From Streptomyces formicae (GTDB taxonomy: Bacteria > Actinomycetota > Actinomycetes > Streptomycetales > Streptomycetaceae): 64,000 nucleotides of DNA. This document shows, one piece after another, positions 1 to 8,272 of this stretch. The position numbers and the translations under genes were made by a program. Position 1 is the stretch's first letter. Each line of letters opens with the position of its first letter. The stretch spans positions 992,001 through 1,056,000 of the forward strand of contig NZ_CP022685.1 in assembly GCF_002556545.1 (NCBI RefSeq), read 5' to 3'. The notes under the pieces were generated by a model. That model saw only the letters and a program-made list of their open reading frames with translations. It searched no databases and was not told the DNA's origin.

Positions 1-214
1 CGGCGAACCAGGCCGCGACGGCGCCCGTGACGCCGTACACGGTGAAGACCATCGCGACGTCGGCGGCCGGGATCCCGAGGCCCTCCAGGTACGGCGAGAG
101 GTAACCGGCCTCGACGCCGACGCCGGTCATGAAGATCAGGAGGCCCAGATATCCCCAGGAGAGGGCGGGCGGAATGCCGAGTCGTGTGAAGACGGAACTC
201 GGGGTGTTCGTCAT
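1..214 (-). CDS. MFS transporter, N-terminal part (RbtT/DalT/CsbX-like)
   Basis: Only the first 71 residues are inside the window; the gene continues past base 1. The protein starts MTNTPSSVFTRLGIPPALSW and runs into a first transmembrane helix (YLGLLIFMTGVGVEAGYLSP), then a second hydrophobic segment. The G-x-E-x-G-Y-L-S-P-Y-L sequence in helix 1 resembles the polyol-type MFS family (ribitol/arabitol, CsbX), proton-driven sugar-alcohol uptake in the inner membrane. The ATG lies at 214-212. It is divergent from the DeoR regulator at 461, the usual partner of polyol uptake genes, so the two are probably a regulatory pair. The exact substrate cannot be told from this fragment. Confidence 0.72.
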   Translation of the reverse strand, partial: MTNTPSSVFTRLGIPPALSWGYLGLLIFMTGVGVEAGYLSPYLEGLGIPAADVAMVFTVYGVTGAVAAWFA

Positions 215-394
215 TGAAGCTCCCCTGCGGCAACGGCGGCGACGAGTGCTGGCAGGAACGAGCTAACAAGTGGCCGAAAACCCGCGTCAATCGTCTCCCG
301 ACATCTCCCGTGACTAGGGACTTTCGCCGTGTGAGAGGACTTGGGTCACCCTGCCCCGAGCAGTGCGGCGCCCCGGCGCTCCCCCGATTCCCCT

Positions 395-429
395 GTGAAA
401 TCCATGAGATCATCACTTGGGGACTTCAC
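395..429. promoter_or_regulatory. Imperfect inverted repeat, possible DeoR operator
   Basis: GTGAAATCC (395-403) and GGACTTCAC (421-429) are inverted copies with one mismatch, separated by 17 bases. The element lies just upstream of the DeoR-family start (461), in the 246-base gap shared with the divergent MFS gene. DeoR-family regulators often bind repeated elements near their own promoter, so an autoregulatory site is plausible. Seen: the repeat. Inferred: its role. Confidence 0.35.
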
Positions 430-460
430 ATGGCACGGCAGGCGGAAGGGGAGGAGCGCC

Positions 461-1249
461 ATGGGAACGAGCGACCGGGCGGACGTCCGTGAGGAGCGGC
501 GCATCCGCATCCGCGAGTCGGTGGTCGCGAACGGCTTCGTGCGCGCCGCCGACCTCGCCGACGAGTTCGACGTCAGCCTGATGACGATCCACCGCGATCT
601 GGACTTCCTGCAGTCGCAGGGCTGGTTGCGCAAGGTGCGCGGCGGGGCGACGGGGCTGCCGTCCGCGCAGTTCCACGGCAGCGTCGCCGAGCGCATGTCG
701 ACGATGGCGCGGACGAAGCAGCACCTCGCGCGGGCGGCCGCGCGGGAACTGGTGCCCGGGCAGACGGTCCTGCTCGACGACAGCACCACCTGTCTGCATC
801 TGACCCGCCTGCTCACCGAGCGGACCCCGCTGACGGTGATCACCAATTCGCTGCCCGCGATCACGGCGCTCGCCAAGGAGCCCGGCGTCTCGTTGATCGC
901 CCTGGGGGGCAGCTACTTCCCGGCGTACGACGCGTTCATGGGGCTGCACACCGCGGACAGCGTCGAGGCGTTCCGCGCGGACGTGCTCTTCATGTCGACG
1001 ACCGCGGTGACACGCGGCCGCTGCTACCACACGTCTCCGGAGACGGTGCAGGTCAAGCGGGCGATGATGGCAGCGGCCACGCGCCGGGTCCTCCTGGCCG
1101 ACCACACCAAGTTCACCCGCGACGGCCTGTACGCGCTGGCGCCGCTCTCGGACTTCGACCTGCTCGTGGTGGACGACGGGCTGGCGCGGGACGAGGTCCA
1201 CTCGATCAGACGGGCCGGTACGGAGGTACGCGTGGTGCCGCGTGCCTGA
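461..1249 (+). CDS. DeoR/GlpR family transcriptional regulator
   Basis: A 262-residue protein. Residues about 12-65 form the DeoR winged helix-turn-helix (VRAADLADEFDVSLMTIHRD), followed by the sugar-phosphate-sensing DeoRC domain (about 80-240), with a DDSTT effector loop in the position of the usual DSGTT. The length matches the family (about 250-270). The ATG at 461 is preceded by GGGGAGGAGC; an in-frame ATG at 430 lacks such a site. DeoR proteins normally repress sugar or polyol catabolism and are released by a phosphorylated sugar, which fits the divergent polyol-type MFS gene. Its own catabolic genes are not in the window unless they follow the MFS gene to the left. Confidence 0.88.
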   Translation: MGTSDRADVREERRIRIRESVVANGFVRAADLADEFDVSLMTIHRDLDFLQSQGWLRKVRGGATGLPSAQFHGSVAERMSTMARTKQHLARAAARELVPGQTVLLDDSTTCLHLTRLLTERTPLTVITNSLPAITALAKEPGVSLIALGGSYFPAYDAFMGLHTADSVEAFRADVLFMSTTAVTRGRCYHTSPETVQVKRAMMAAATRRVLLADHTKFTRDGLYALAPLSDFDLLVVDDGLARDEVHSIRRAGTEVRVVPRA

Positions 1250-1263
1250 GGGCATCCCGGCAC

Positions 1264-1302
1264 GACGGCCTTGACCGGTCCCCCGTACCGGTCAAGGCCG
1301 TC
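1264..1302. terminator. Bidirectional hairpin terminator
   Basis: A perfect 16-bp stem: 1264-1279 pairs with 1287-1302 around a 7-base loop. It sits 14 bases after the DeoR stop and before the stop of the convergent small secreted protein gene (1328), so it can serve both strands. There is no U-run, as is common for Streptomyces terminators. Confidence 0.8.
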
Positions 1303-1327
1303 GGTCACCCAGGATGCCCGCCGGGTC

Positions 1328-1528
1328 CTAGTGGGGCTCCCAGTTGCCCTGAGTGGTCACGTCACCCGTGGTGGGCGTGCCGGGCACCACCTGGGCGCAG
1401 CCACCCGGGCACCGCACGCTCGGTTCACCGGCCTGCGCGGTGGCGGAGGCTCCGAGAAGGAGCGCCCCGGTCATGCCGCAGGCCGCCAGCAGGCCCGCCG
1501 CGGGTCGGAGAAACGTCTGCTTGCTCAT
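1328..1528 (-). CDS. Small secreted protein, 66 residues
   Basis: A signal peptide (MSKQTFLRPAAGLLAACGM, then GALLLGASATAQA) is followed by a mature part of only about 33 residues with two cysteines (RCPGGC), which could form a disulfide. The ATG at 1528-1526 has GAGGTG upstream. It begins 8 bases after the stop of the 115-residue secreted protein gene and is probably cotranscribed with it. I do not recognise a family. Short exported Cys-pair peptides are common in Streptomyces and usually uncharacterised. Confidence 0.68.
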   Translation of the reverse strand: MSKQTFLRPAAGLLAACGMTGALLLGASATAQAGEPSVRCPGGCAQVVPGTPTTGDVTTQGNWEPH

Positions 1529-1536
1529 GTGGCACC

Positions 1537-1884
1537 TCACTCCAGCCAGGTTCCGACGACCCTGTCGCCGATATTGCACCATGCGGTGCTCTTCGCGGGC
1601 GCCCAGACCCAGGGACCGTAGTGGACGTAGCGGTAGCCCCCCAGGGTCTCGCACCGGATCGCCTGCCGGTAGCGGCCCGAGTCGCACCAGCCGCTGTTCC
1701 CGTGGTGCCCCTCGGAGCCGCGCTCCGGTTGGCCCCAACACGCTTGCAGCTGGGATGTGCTGGACGCGGGAACAGCGGTCGACGACGAGCCGCTCGCCGC
1801 CGCGGCGCTCGGTGCGAGGACCAGCGCTCCTCCCAGGACGAGCGTCATCGAGGCCAAGGCCCCCGCGATACGCGCTTTGGTCAT
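1537..1884 (-). CDS. Small secreted protein, 115 residues
   Basis: An N-terminal Sec signal (MTKARIAGALASMTLVLGGA, then LVLAPSAAAA) precedes a Ser/Thr-rich linker and a compact aromatic-rich domain (about 48-115). That domain has four cysteines (QACWG, GWCDSG, IRCETL, AWCNIG), enough for two disulfides. The pattern suggests a small extracellular protein, but I do not recognise the family. It is first in a two-gene unit with the 66-residue secreted protein; the ArsR-like gene lies 172 bases upstream on the same strand. An enzyme-inhibitor or lectin-like role is possible but unsupported. Confidence 0.72.
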   Translation of the reverse strand: MTKARIAGALASMTLVLGGALVLAPSAAAASGSSSTAVPASSTSQLQACWGQPERGSEGHHGNSGWCDSGRYRQAIRCETLGGYRYVHYGPWVWAPAKSTAWCNIGDRVVGTWLE

Positions 1885-2056
1885 GTAGCTCCCCCAGTTG
1901 TTGACGAGGTGGGTGTCCGTCGCGGCGCCGGGTCCCGTTCACCGCGATCGAGCGAGTGCCTCAAACTTAGGCTTCGGCCAGGAGCGGCCGCCAACGATTC
2001 GACGAGCGTCGAAACGTGCCCGGCCGTGCAGCCCTTGGACCCGCGCGGCCGTCCCG

Positions 2057-3055
2057 TCAGACGAGAGTGTCGTGCCCCAGCAGGGCGATGCCCAGGGACG
2101 TGGCCGTGTGAAGGACCGTCTTGCCCTCGCGTCGGGAGGTGACCAGGCGGGCATTGCGCAGCGCCGCGGCGTGGTGGCTCGCGGTCGCCGGGGAGATGTT
2201 CAAGCGTCGGGCCAGCTCCGTGGTGCCGCATCCGTCGACGGCCGCGCTCAGCACGGCGGCCCTGGTACGCCCCAGCAGATCCTCCAGTGACGGAGCGGTG
2301 AGCTCACCGTCGCCTTCCCACAGCGCGGTGTCGAGCGAGGCTCCGTCCAGCGTGGGGACGGCCAGGGTCGGTGCCTGGTCCGGGTCGAGTGGCGGGTACA
2401 GAAGTTCGACCTGCCGTGTGGAGAACACCGTCGGCGCGATGACGAGACCCCGCCCCCGCAAGTGGATGTCCGCATCGCGCGCGTGCATCACTTCGAGGAC
2501 GGGCGGCCGCCAGCGGACCAACGGTTCGCAGAGCGTGGTCAGGAGCCGCTCGACCCCGCCGTCGGCCATCGTGCCCACGTACCCGGCCCGGACCTCGCTC
2601 AGGTGGGAGCGCACTCTGCTCCAGTAGGGGGCGACGGTGACGCCGTGGCAGGCCCTGAGCGCCGTGGCCATCTGGAGGCGCGCCTCCCGGTCGCCGTCCA
2701 TCAGGGCTGCGGCCCAGGTACGCGCCCCGGGGTGAACGTCGATGTTCTCCAGTTCGACGCGCAGCAGGGCGCGGGGGGCCGCCATGAGGTGGTCCACCGC
2801 CTCGTCGACGGATGCCGTGTCCCCCATCAGGCTCATCGCGTCGAGCAGCGGACCGTGGTGGGGCGTCAACGCTGCGAGCGGGCCTGCCTGTTCGCCCACC
2901 CGCCCGCGTACCGACACGTACCAGCGGCGGAAGGCGGGGCTGGACCCGCGGCTCCTCAGCAGCCGCACGGTGTCGAAGGTCTCCGCCGCCACGCCGATCG
3001 TCGTGGCCACGCGGGTCCGCGCCAGGTCCTCCGCCGTGAAGTGAATGCGTTTCAC
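2057..3055 (-). CDS. ArsR-like winged-helix transcriptional regulator
   Basis: A 332-residue protein with the DNA-binding domain at the C-terminus (about 262-325: GTTELARRLNISPATASHHA, then AALRNARLV), typical of ArsR/SmtB winged helices. The long N-terminal region (1-250) is soluble and of the type found in Streptomyces ArsR-like proteins annotated with a DUF5937-like domain; no metal-binding CxC motif is seen. So it is probably not a metal sensor but a family member with another or no ligand. The gene points the same way as the two secreted-protein genes and may regulate them, though a 172-base gap separates them. Confidence 0.8.
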   Translation of the reverse strand: MKRIHFTAEDLARTRVATTIGVAAETFDTVRLLRSRGSSPAFRRWYVSVRGRVGEQAGPLAALTPHHGPLLDAMSLMGDTASVDEAVDHLMAAPRALLRVELENIDVHPGARTWAAALMDGDREARLQMATALRACHGVTVAPYWSRVRSHLSEVRAGYVGTMADGGVERLLTTLCEPLVRWRPPVLEVMHARDADIHLRGRGLVIAPTVFSTRQVELLYPPLDPDQAPTLAVPTLDGASLDTALWEGDGELTAPSLEDLLGRTRAAVLSAAVDGCGTTELARRLNISPATASHHAAALRNARLVTSRREGKTVLHTATSLGIALLGHDTLV

Positions 3056-3129
3056 CTAGCGCCCCGTCCCCCGCGTCACCGCCTCGCCCGAACAGTCTCG
3101 GCTCCCCGCGGACCTCACGCAATGATCAA

Positions 3130-3795
3130 TCAGGCCCTCTGCCCGGCCAACTCGGCCCACTGCACGGTCCGCCCGCACCACCGCTCCAGCAACACCCGGT
3201 CATGGCCCACGGCGAGGAGCCCCGCCCCGGACTCCGCCCGGTACGCCTCCACCGCGTGCACCAGCGCAGCCGTCGTGGAAGCGTCGAGCATCGCCGTCAT
3301 CTCGTCGCAGATCAGCCAGCGCGGGCGCAGCACCAGGGCGCGGGCCAGGCACGCCCGTTGCAACTGGCCGTCGCTCACCTCGTGGGGCCGCCTCCCCAGC
3401 AGATCCGCGCCGAGCCCGACGACGGGCGTCAACTCCGCGACGCGCGCGGCCGCTTCGGAGCCCCGGCCCACGGCCCGCAACGGCTCCGCGATGAGATCGG
3501 TCAGGGAAAGGCGGGGGTCGGCGGACAGCCTGGGCTGCTGGAAGACGACGCCGAAGGCGGTCCGCTGCGAGCGCGGCGCCCGGTGGCGCCAGCCCCCCGC
3601 GGCCTCGCCGTCGATGACGACCTGCCCCGCGTCGGGCCGGTGCAGCAACGCGGCGACCCGCGCGAGCGTCGACTTACCGCAACCGCTCGGGCCGAGCAGG
3701 CCCACGGACTCACCGGGGGCGATGGTGAGGTCCACCCCCCTGACGACGGGGTCCCCGCGGTCGTATCCGGCCGTGATGGCACGCAGTTCAAGCAC
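3130..3795 (-). CDS. nikE: Nickel/peptide-type ABC transporter ATPase (NikE-like)
   Basis: A 221-residue ATPase. Walker A GPSGCGKST lies at 35-43, followed by the Q-loop (FQQPRLS), a signature written VSDGQ instead of LSGGQ, and Walker B LICDE. I chose GTG at 3795: homology begins there (VLELRAITAGY) and it overlaps the upstream ATPase stop by 8 bases, as expected for translational coupling. It is the last gene of the five-gene operon; the short length fits NikE/DppF-type subunits that lack the long C-terminal extension. The degenerate signature is odd but the other motifs look intact. Nickel as substrate is inferred from the Nur box and gene order. Confidence 0.82.
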   Translation of the reverse strand: MLELRAITAGYDRGDPVVRGVDLTIAPGESVGLLGPSGCGKSTLARVAALLHRPDAGQVVIDGEAAGGWRHRAPRSQRTAFGVVFQQPRLSADPRLSLTDLIAEPLRAVGRGSEAAARVAELTPVVGLGADLLGRRPHEVSDGQLQRACLARALVLRPRWLICDEMTAMLDASTTAALVHAVEAYRAESGAGLLAVGHDRVLLERWCGRTVQWAELAGQRA

Positions 3796-4747
3796 GGGGC
3801 GCCTCCAGCACGTCCACGTGGGGATGGTGGCAGGCGGCGCCCCCGGTGAGCGCGGGCACCACGGCGCACGCCTCGTCCGCACGTCCGCAGCGGGCGGCGA
3901 ACGCGCAGCCTTCGGGGAGCGCGGACAGCTCGGGCGGCATGCCGGGAATGGGCGTGAACTCCCGCTCCGGCAGGGCGTTCAGGAGACCTCGGGCGTAGGG
4001 GTGCGCGGGGCCCGGCGTGCCGAAGAACGCCTCGGCGTCGGTGAGTTCGACGACGCGGCCCGCGTACATCACCGCGACCCGGTCGGCGATCCGTTCGGCG
4101 GCGGCCAGGTCGTGGGTGATCAGGAGCATCGACCGGTCGTCGCCGACGTGCCGCTTCAGCTCGTCGACGGTGCGCTCCACGAGGTCCCTGTCGAGTCCGG
4201 TGGTGGGCTCGTCGGCGAGCAGCAGCGGCGCGTCGCCGATCAGCGCGAGCGCGGTGGCGGCGCGCTGGGCGAGGCCGCCGGACAGTTCGTGCGGGTAGCG
4301 GTCGAGGTGCCCTGCGGGGAACGCCGCGCGCTCGGCGGCCGCCTCGGCGGCGGTCCTCAACCGCGGCCTGCGCACGCCCATGAGCTCCCGCAGCGTCTCC
4401 TCCAGTTGGGAGCGCACGGTCCGTACGGGCGTCAGGTGCGCGGCGGGACTCTGCGGTACGAGGCCGACGCGCCGCCCCCGTACGGTGCGGGCGAGGGTCC
4501 GCTCGTCGGCGGTGAGCAGATCGGTGTCGCCGAGGAGTGCGGACCCGGCGGTCTCCGCGTTCTGCGGGAGCAGCCCGAGCAGCGCGGAGGCGAGCACGGA
4601 CTTGCCGCAGCCGCTCTCGCCGACCAGGGCGAGGCACTCCCCCGCCGCGAGGTCGAAGGTGGCGTCGGTGACGGCGGCGACGTGGCCCCCGCCGCGCATG
4701 CGGAAGCGTACGGAGAGGCCCTGTACGGACAGGACGGGGACCGTCAC
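3788..4747 (-). CDS. nikD: Nickel/peptide-type ABC transporter ATPase (NikD-like)
   Basis: A 319-residue ATPase with Walker A GESGCGKS (43-50), signature LSGGLAQR and Walker B LLLADEPTTGLD. It ends with the oligopeptide-type C-terminal extension (YARGLLNALPE, then several Cys: GCAFAARCG, EACAV, AACHH). The GTG start at 4747 forms a GTGA overlap with the stop of the upstream permease, so start and coupling support each other. It pairs with the next ATPase (NikE-like) to drive the two permeases. An in-frame start further upstream, inside the permease gene, is less likely. Confidence 0.85.
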   Translation of the reverse strand: MTVPVLSVQGLSVRFRMRGGGHVAAVTDATFDLAAGECLALVGESGCGKSVLASALLGLLPQNAETAGSALLGDTDLLTADERTLARTVRGRRVGLVPQSPAAHLTPVRTVRSQLEETLRELMGVRRPRLRTAAEAAAERAAFPAGHLDRYPHELSGGLAQRAATALALIGDAPLLLADEPTTGLDRDLVERTVDELKRHVGDDRSMLLITHDLAAAERIADRVAVMYAGRVVELTDAEAFFGTPGPAHPYARGLLNALPEREFTPIPGMPPELSALPEGCAFAARCGRADEACAVVPALTGGAACHHPHVDVLEAPRA

Positions 4748-5610
4748 AGCATGAGCTCCGATCGGCGCCGGGGATTGATCCGTTCCCGCCAGGCGCCCGC
4801 CAGACCGGCGATCGCCAGGGTGGGCACGATGATGAACAGGCCGGGGAAGAGCGTCGGCCACCAGTCGCCCGCGAGCAGCGAGCCGCGCGCGCTCTGCACC
4901 AGGGTGCCGAGGCTGGCCTGGTGGGTGGGGAGTCCGAGGCCGAGGAAGGACAGCGCGGACTCGTGCCAGATGGCGTGCGGCACCATCAGGACGGCGGCGA
5001 GGCCGGCCTGCGGCAGCACGCCGGGCAGCAGGTGCCGCAGGGTGACGCGCAGCCGCGACGCGCCGCCGGAGATCGCCGCGTCGATGTAGGGGCGCGAGCG
5101 CAGGGAGAGCACCTCGGCGCGCACGATGCGGGCGGTGGAGAGCCAGTGCGTGAGCGCCACGGAGACGACGACGGGCCAGACGCCCGGCCGGAACATCGCG
5201 ACGATGAAGATGCCGAGCAGCAGGTGCGGCACGGACGAGAAGACGTCCACGAGCCGCATCACGACCCGGTCCACCCAGCCCCCGGAGGCGGCGGCGAGGG
5301 CGCCCACCGCGGTGCCGATGACGGTGGCGACCACGGCCGCGACGACGCCCACGAGGAGCGAGACCCGCAGCCCGTACACGCAGCGCAGCAGCAGGTCACG
5401 GCCGACGTCGTCGGTCCCGAAGGGGTGCTCCCACGACGGCGGCCTGAGCTTCGACGCCAGGTCGACGGCCTGTTCGTCGAGGTGGACGAGGGGCGGTACG
5501 ACCAGGACGGCGAGGACGAAGGCGGCGACGAGCACCGCGGAGGAACGCACCCGCCACGCGCGCGTGGAGCGGCGCACGCCGCCGTGCCGGCGCCAGACGA
5601 TGTCAGCCAT
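4744..5610 (-). CDS. nikC: Nickel/peptide-type ABC permease (DppC/NikC-like)
   Basis: A 288-residue inner-membrane permease with about six helices. It has the typical N-terminal hydrophobic segment (VLVAAFVLAVLVVPPLV), the EHPFGTDDVGRDLLLRCVYG motif of the DppC subfamily and the EAA-type coupling loop (AAISGGASRLRVTLRHLLPG). The ATG at 5610 overlaps the stop of the upstream permease (5603) by 8 bases. It forms the transmembrane channel with the NikB-like permease. Confidence 0.88.
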   Translation of the reverse strand: MADIVWRRHGGVRRSTRAWRVRSSAVLVAAFVLAVLVVPPLVHLDEQAVDLASKLRPPSWEHPFGTDDVGRDLLLRCVYGLRVSLLVGVVAAVVATVIGTAVGALAAASGGWVDRVVMRLVDVFSSVPHLLLGIFIVAMFRPGVWPVVVSVALTHWLSTARIVRAEVLSLRSRPYIDAAISGGASRLRVTLRHLLPGVLPQAGLAAVLMVPHAIWHESALSFLGLGLPTHQASLGTLVQSARGSLLAGDWWPTLFPGLFIIVPTLAIAGLAGAWRERINPRRRSELML

Positions 5611-6631
5611 CGAAACCCACCCTCGGATCGGCGAGGCCGTACAGGAGGTCGGCCACGAGGTTGCCGAGCAGGACCGCGGCGGTGGCCAGCGCGGTCAGCG
5701 CGGCGAGCAGCGGGAAGTCCACGGCGGTCGCGGCCTGCACGGTGGCCGCGGCGATGCCCGGCCAGCTGAAGACGGTCTCCACCAGGAGCGCCCCGGTGAT
5801 GAGTTCGGGCACGCGCGAGCCGATGAGGGTGAGCACCGGCAGCATGCCGGAGCGCAGCGCGTGCCCGAGCAGGACGGTGCGCTCGGCGAGGCCACGCGCG
5901 CGTGCCCCGCGCACGGGGTCGTCGCCCAGCGCGTCGCCGACCCCTTGGCGTACGTACAGGACGAACCAGGGAAGCTGCGAGACGGCGAGCACGCCCGCGG
6001 GCAGCACCAGATGGCTGGCGACCTGTCCCGCGGTCACGGTCGAGCTTGCCGTGTCGGTCAGACCGCCGGAGGGCAGCACGCCCAGCTTGAGCGAGAACAG
6101 CCAGACGGCGAGCAGCCCGAGCCAGAACGGCGGCGCGGCTTCGAGGGTGTAGGCGAGCGAAGTGACGAGGCGGTCGAGCCAGCCGCCGGGGCGGCGCGCG
6201 GCGAGCACGCCGAGGGCGGTGCCGACCAGGATCGCCACGAGGAACGCGGTGGCGGCGAGCAGCACGGACCAGCCGACGCGTTCGCCGATGACGTCGGCGA
6301 CGGGCTGGCGCAGGGTGCTGGAGTCGCCGAAGTCGCCGGTGAGGGCGGCGGTGAGCCAGTCCCACCACTGGGCGGCGAGCGGCTTGTCGACGCCGAGGTT
6401 GGCGCGCAGCTGGTCGAGGTTCTCCTGCGACGCGGTGAGTCCCGCCGTGCCCGCGTACGCCTTGACGGGGTCGAAGGGCGAAGCGGCGGCGATGGCGAAG
6501 ACGCCGAAGGTGACGATGAGCAGCACGGGCACGGCGAACAGGGCCCGCCGTGCCGTGAGCCGTGCCATCGGCCCCCAGGGAAGGCGGCGGCCCGCCGCCT
6601 TCTCCGGGGCCTTCGTTATCGCTGAGGTCAC
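5603..6631 (-). CDS. nikB: Nickel/peptide-type ABC permease (DppB/NikB-like)
   Basis: A 342-residue permease with multiple membrane helices (LFAVPVLLIVTFGVFAIAAA and others). It has the DppB N-terminal region (FDPVKAYAGTAGLTASQENL, then DQLRANLGVDKPLAAQW) and a DppB-type coupling segment (DDPVRGARARGLAERTVLLG, then HALRSG). I chose GTG at 6631, which makes a GTGA overlap with the stop of the substrate-binding protein gene; an internal ATG (MARLTARRA) about 21 codons later is the alternative. It is part of the same polycistron as nikA. Confidence 0.87.
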   Translation of the reverse strand: MTSAITKAPEKAAGRRLPWGPMARLTARRALFAVPVLLIVTFGVFAIAAASPFDPVKAYAGTAGLTASQENLDQLRANLGVDKPLAAQWWDWLTAALTGDFGDSSTLRQPVADVIGERVGWSVLLAATAFLVAILVGTALGVLAARRPGGWLDRLVTSLAYTLEAAPPFWLGLLAVWLFSLKLGVLPSGGLTDTASSTVTAGQVASHLVLPAGVLAVSQLPWFVLYVRQGVGDALGDDPVRGARARGLAERTVLLGHALRSGMLPVLTLIGSRVPELITGALLVETVFSWPGIAAATVQAATAVDFPLLAALTALATAAVLLGNLVADLLYGLADPRVGFDG

Positions 6632-8223
6632 TTCTCCGGCTGCCAGTCCTCGACGTTCCACCAGGGCCCGGAGGCCAGGCCGTGGTCGTGCGGCTCGACC
6701 TGGGTGCTCAGGTCGCCGAAGCGCTTGTCGACGACGTAGAGGTGGTCGATGTGGGTGAGGAAGGTGTAGCCGGGGTTCTTCACCAGTTCGCGCTGGATGG
6801 TGTCGTAGGCGGCCTGGCGCTTGTCGCGGTCGCCGCTCTTGCGGGCGTCCTCCAGAGCCTTGTCGACCTTGGCGTTGTCGTAGTGCGCCATGTTGTTGAA
6901 GCCGTCACCCGCGAGGGAGGACTTCAGGAGGGTGTACTGGTCGAAGTCCGGGTCGGCCGGGGAGCCGCCGCCGCCGAGGACCGCGTCCTCGGGCATGAGG
7001 GGCTCGATGACCTCCCAGGTGCCGGACTGCACCTGGACCTTGATGCCGAGCTTCTTGGCGTCGGAGGCGTAGGCGAGTGCGTGGTCCTGGCGGAGCTTGT
7101 CGCCCGCGAGGTACCAGAGGTTGAACTTCGCCCGGGCGCCGTCCTTCTCGCGGATGCCGTCCTTGCCCGGCTTCCACCCGGCGTCGTCGAGGAGCTTCTT
7201 GGCCTTGGCGGCGTCGAACTTCCGCTCGGTGCCCTTGGTGAACCAGGGGCTGTCGGTCGGGACGGGCCCGTAGGCCTCCTTGCCCGCGCCGTCCAGGATC
7301 GAGTCGACCATGGCCTTGCGGTTCACGCCGATGTCGAGGGCGCGGCGGATGTCGGTGTCGCCCGTGATCTTGTTGCCGGTGGGCAGCGTCACCACGCGGT
7401 AGTCGAAGGTCTTGGCGGCGTACGTCTTCTTGCTGTCGTTGCCCGCGTACTTCTTGGCGAGGTTGGGCGGCAGGATGGCGCCGTCGAGCTCACCGGCGTC
7501 GAGGCGGGTCGCGCGGACGTCGTCGTCCTTGATGATCGCCATCGTGAAGTTCTTGATCTTCGGCGCGCCGCCCCAGTAGTCGGGGTTGGCCTTGAAGGTG
7601 AGCTTGTCGTTCTTGGTCCACTTGACGAGCTCGTAGGGGCCGGTGCCGATCGGCTTGGTGGTGAAGTCGCCGGTGTTCACGTCCTGCTTGCCCGCGATGT
7701 GCTCGGGCGCGATGGGCAGCACGGTGCGCTCGGCGAACGGCGCGTAGGGGTACTTGAGGTGGAAGACGACGCCGTCGTCCCCCTTCGCCTCGACGCTCTT
7801 GACCGCGTCCAGCTCGGTCTTGGAGGCGTTGTTGGTCTTCTTGTCGAGGATCGTCTCGTACGTGAAGACGACGTCCTTGGCCGAGAAGGGCTTGCCGTCG
7901 CTGAACGTGACGCCCTTGCGCAGCTTGTACGTGTAGGTCTTGCCGTCGTCGGTGACCTTGGGCAGCTCGGCGGCGAGCGCGGGCTTGAGCTTCATGTCAG
8001 CGTCGTGCGTGAGCAGCCCGTCGAAGATCTTCGAGTTGCCGTCCTTGCCGTAGCCGAGGAGCGGGCTGAGGGTCTCCGGCTCGTAGGCGATGCCGACGAC
8101 CGCCGAGTCCTTGGCGCCGTTCCCGCCCGCGCCGTCGCCCGGCGACGAGCACGCGGAGGCCGCGACCGCTATCGAGACGGCCGCCGCCAGTCCACCCGTG
8201 CCCCGTATCGATCGGGCCCTCAT
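6628..8223 (-). CDS. nikA: Nickel/peptide-type substrate-binding lipoprotein (NikA-like)
   Basis: A 531-residue family-5 extracellular solute-binding protein. The N-terminus is basic then hydrophobic (MRARSIRGTGGLAAAVSIAV, then AASACSS) with a lipobox-like Cys, so it is a membrane-anchored lipoprotein. Family landmarks are VVGIAYEPETLSPLLGYGKD, LRKGVTFSDGKPFSAKDVVF and AFAERTVLPIAPEHIAG. ATG at 8223 is preferred to GTG at 8232, because AAGGG lies at a suitable distance. It is first in the operon and sits directly downstream of the Nur-like box. In S. coelicolor the nik operon has the same A-B-C-D-E order and is repressed by Nur with nickel. The chelator, if any, that it binds is unknown. Confidence 0.83.
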   Translation of the reverse strand: MRARSIRGTGGLAAAVSIAVAASACSSPGDGAGGNGAKDSAVVGIAYEPETLSPLLGYGKDGNSKIFDGLLTHDADMKLKPALAAELPKVTDDGKTYTYKLRKGVTFSDGKPFSAKDVVFTYETILDKKTNNASKTELDAVKSVEAKGDDGVVFHLKYPYAPFAERTVLPIAPEHIAGKQDVNTGDFTTKPIGTGPYELVKWTKNDKLTFKANPDYWGGAPKIKNFTMAIIKDDDVRATRLDAGELDGAILPPNLAKKYAGNDSKKTYAAKTFDYRVVTLPTGNKITGDTDIRRALDIGVNRKAMVDSILDGAGKEAYGPVPTDSPWFTKGTERKFDAAKAKKLLDDAGWKPGKDGIREKDGARAKFNLWYLAGDKLRQDHALAYASDAKKLGIKVQVQSGTWEVIEPLMPEDAVLGGGGSPADPDFDQYTLLKSSLAGDGFNNMAHYDNAKVDKALEDARKSGDRDKRQAAYDTIQRELVKNPGYTFLTHIDHLYVVDKRFGDLSTQVEPHDHGLASGPWWNVEDWQPEK

Positions 8224-8253
8224 GCCCCACACCCTTACTGAAGATCAACCGTT

Positions 8254-8272
8254 ATTGCGAACAGCTCGCAAT
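8254..8272. promoter_or_regulatory. Nur (nickel-responsive Fur family) box, candidate
   Basis: TTGCGA (8255-8260), five bases, then TCGCAA (8266-8271); the perfect inverted arms extend to 8254-8272. This matches the Streptomyces coelicolor Nur consensus tTGCaa-N5-ttGCAA in spacing and in all the conserved TGC/GCA positions. It lies 31 bases upstream of the nikA start and overlaps a plausible -10 element, a repressing position. Seen: the palindrome. Known: the Nur consensus and nik control. Inferred: that it works here. Confidence 0.78.

Noticed and set aside
2462..5089. Very long plus-strand open frame over the ArsR/nik region
   Set aside because: It is antisense to genes with clear domains (ATPases, permease), has no family motif, and runs on because of the high G+C content. 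The minus-strand frames have correct starts and overlaps.
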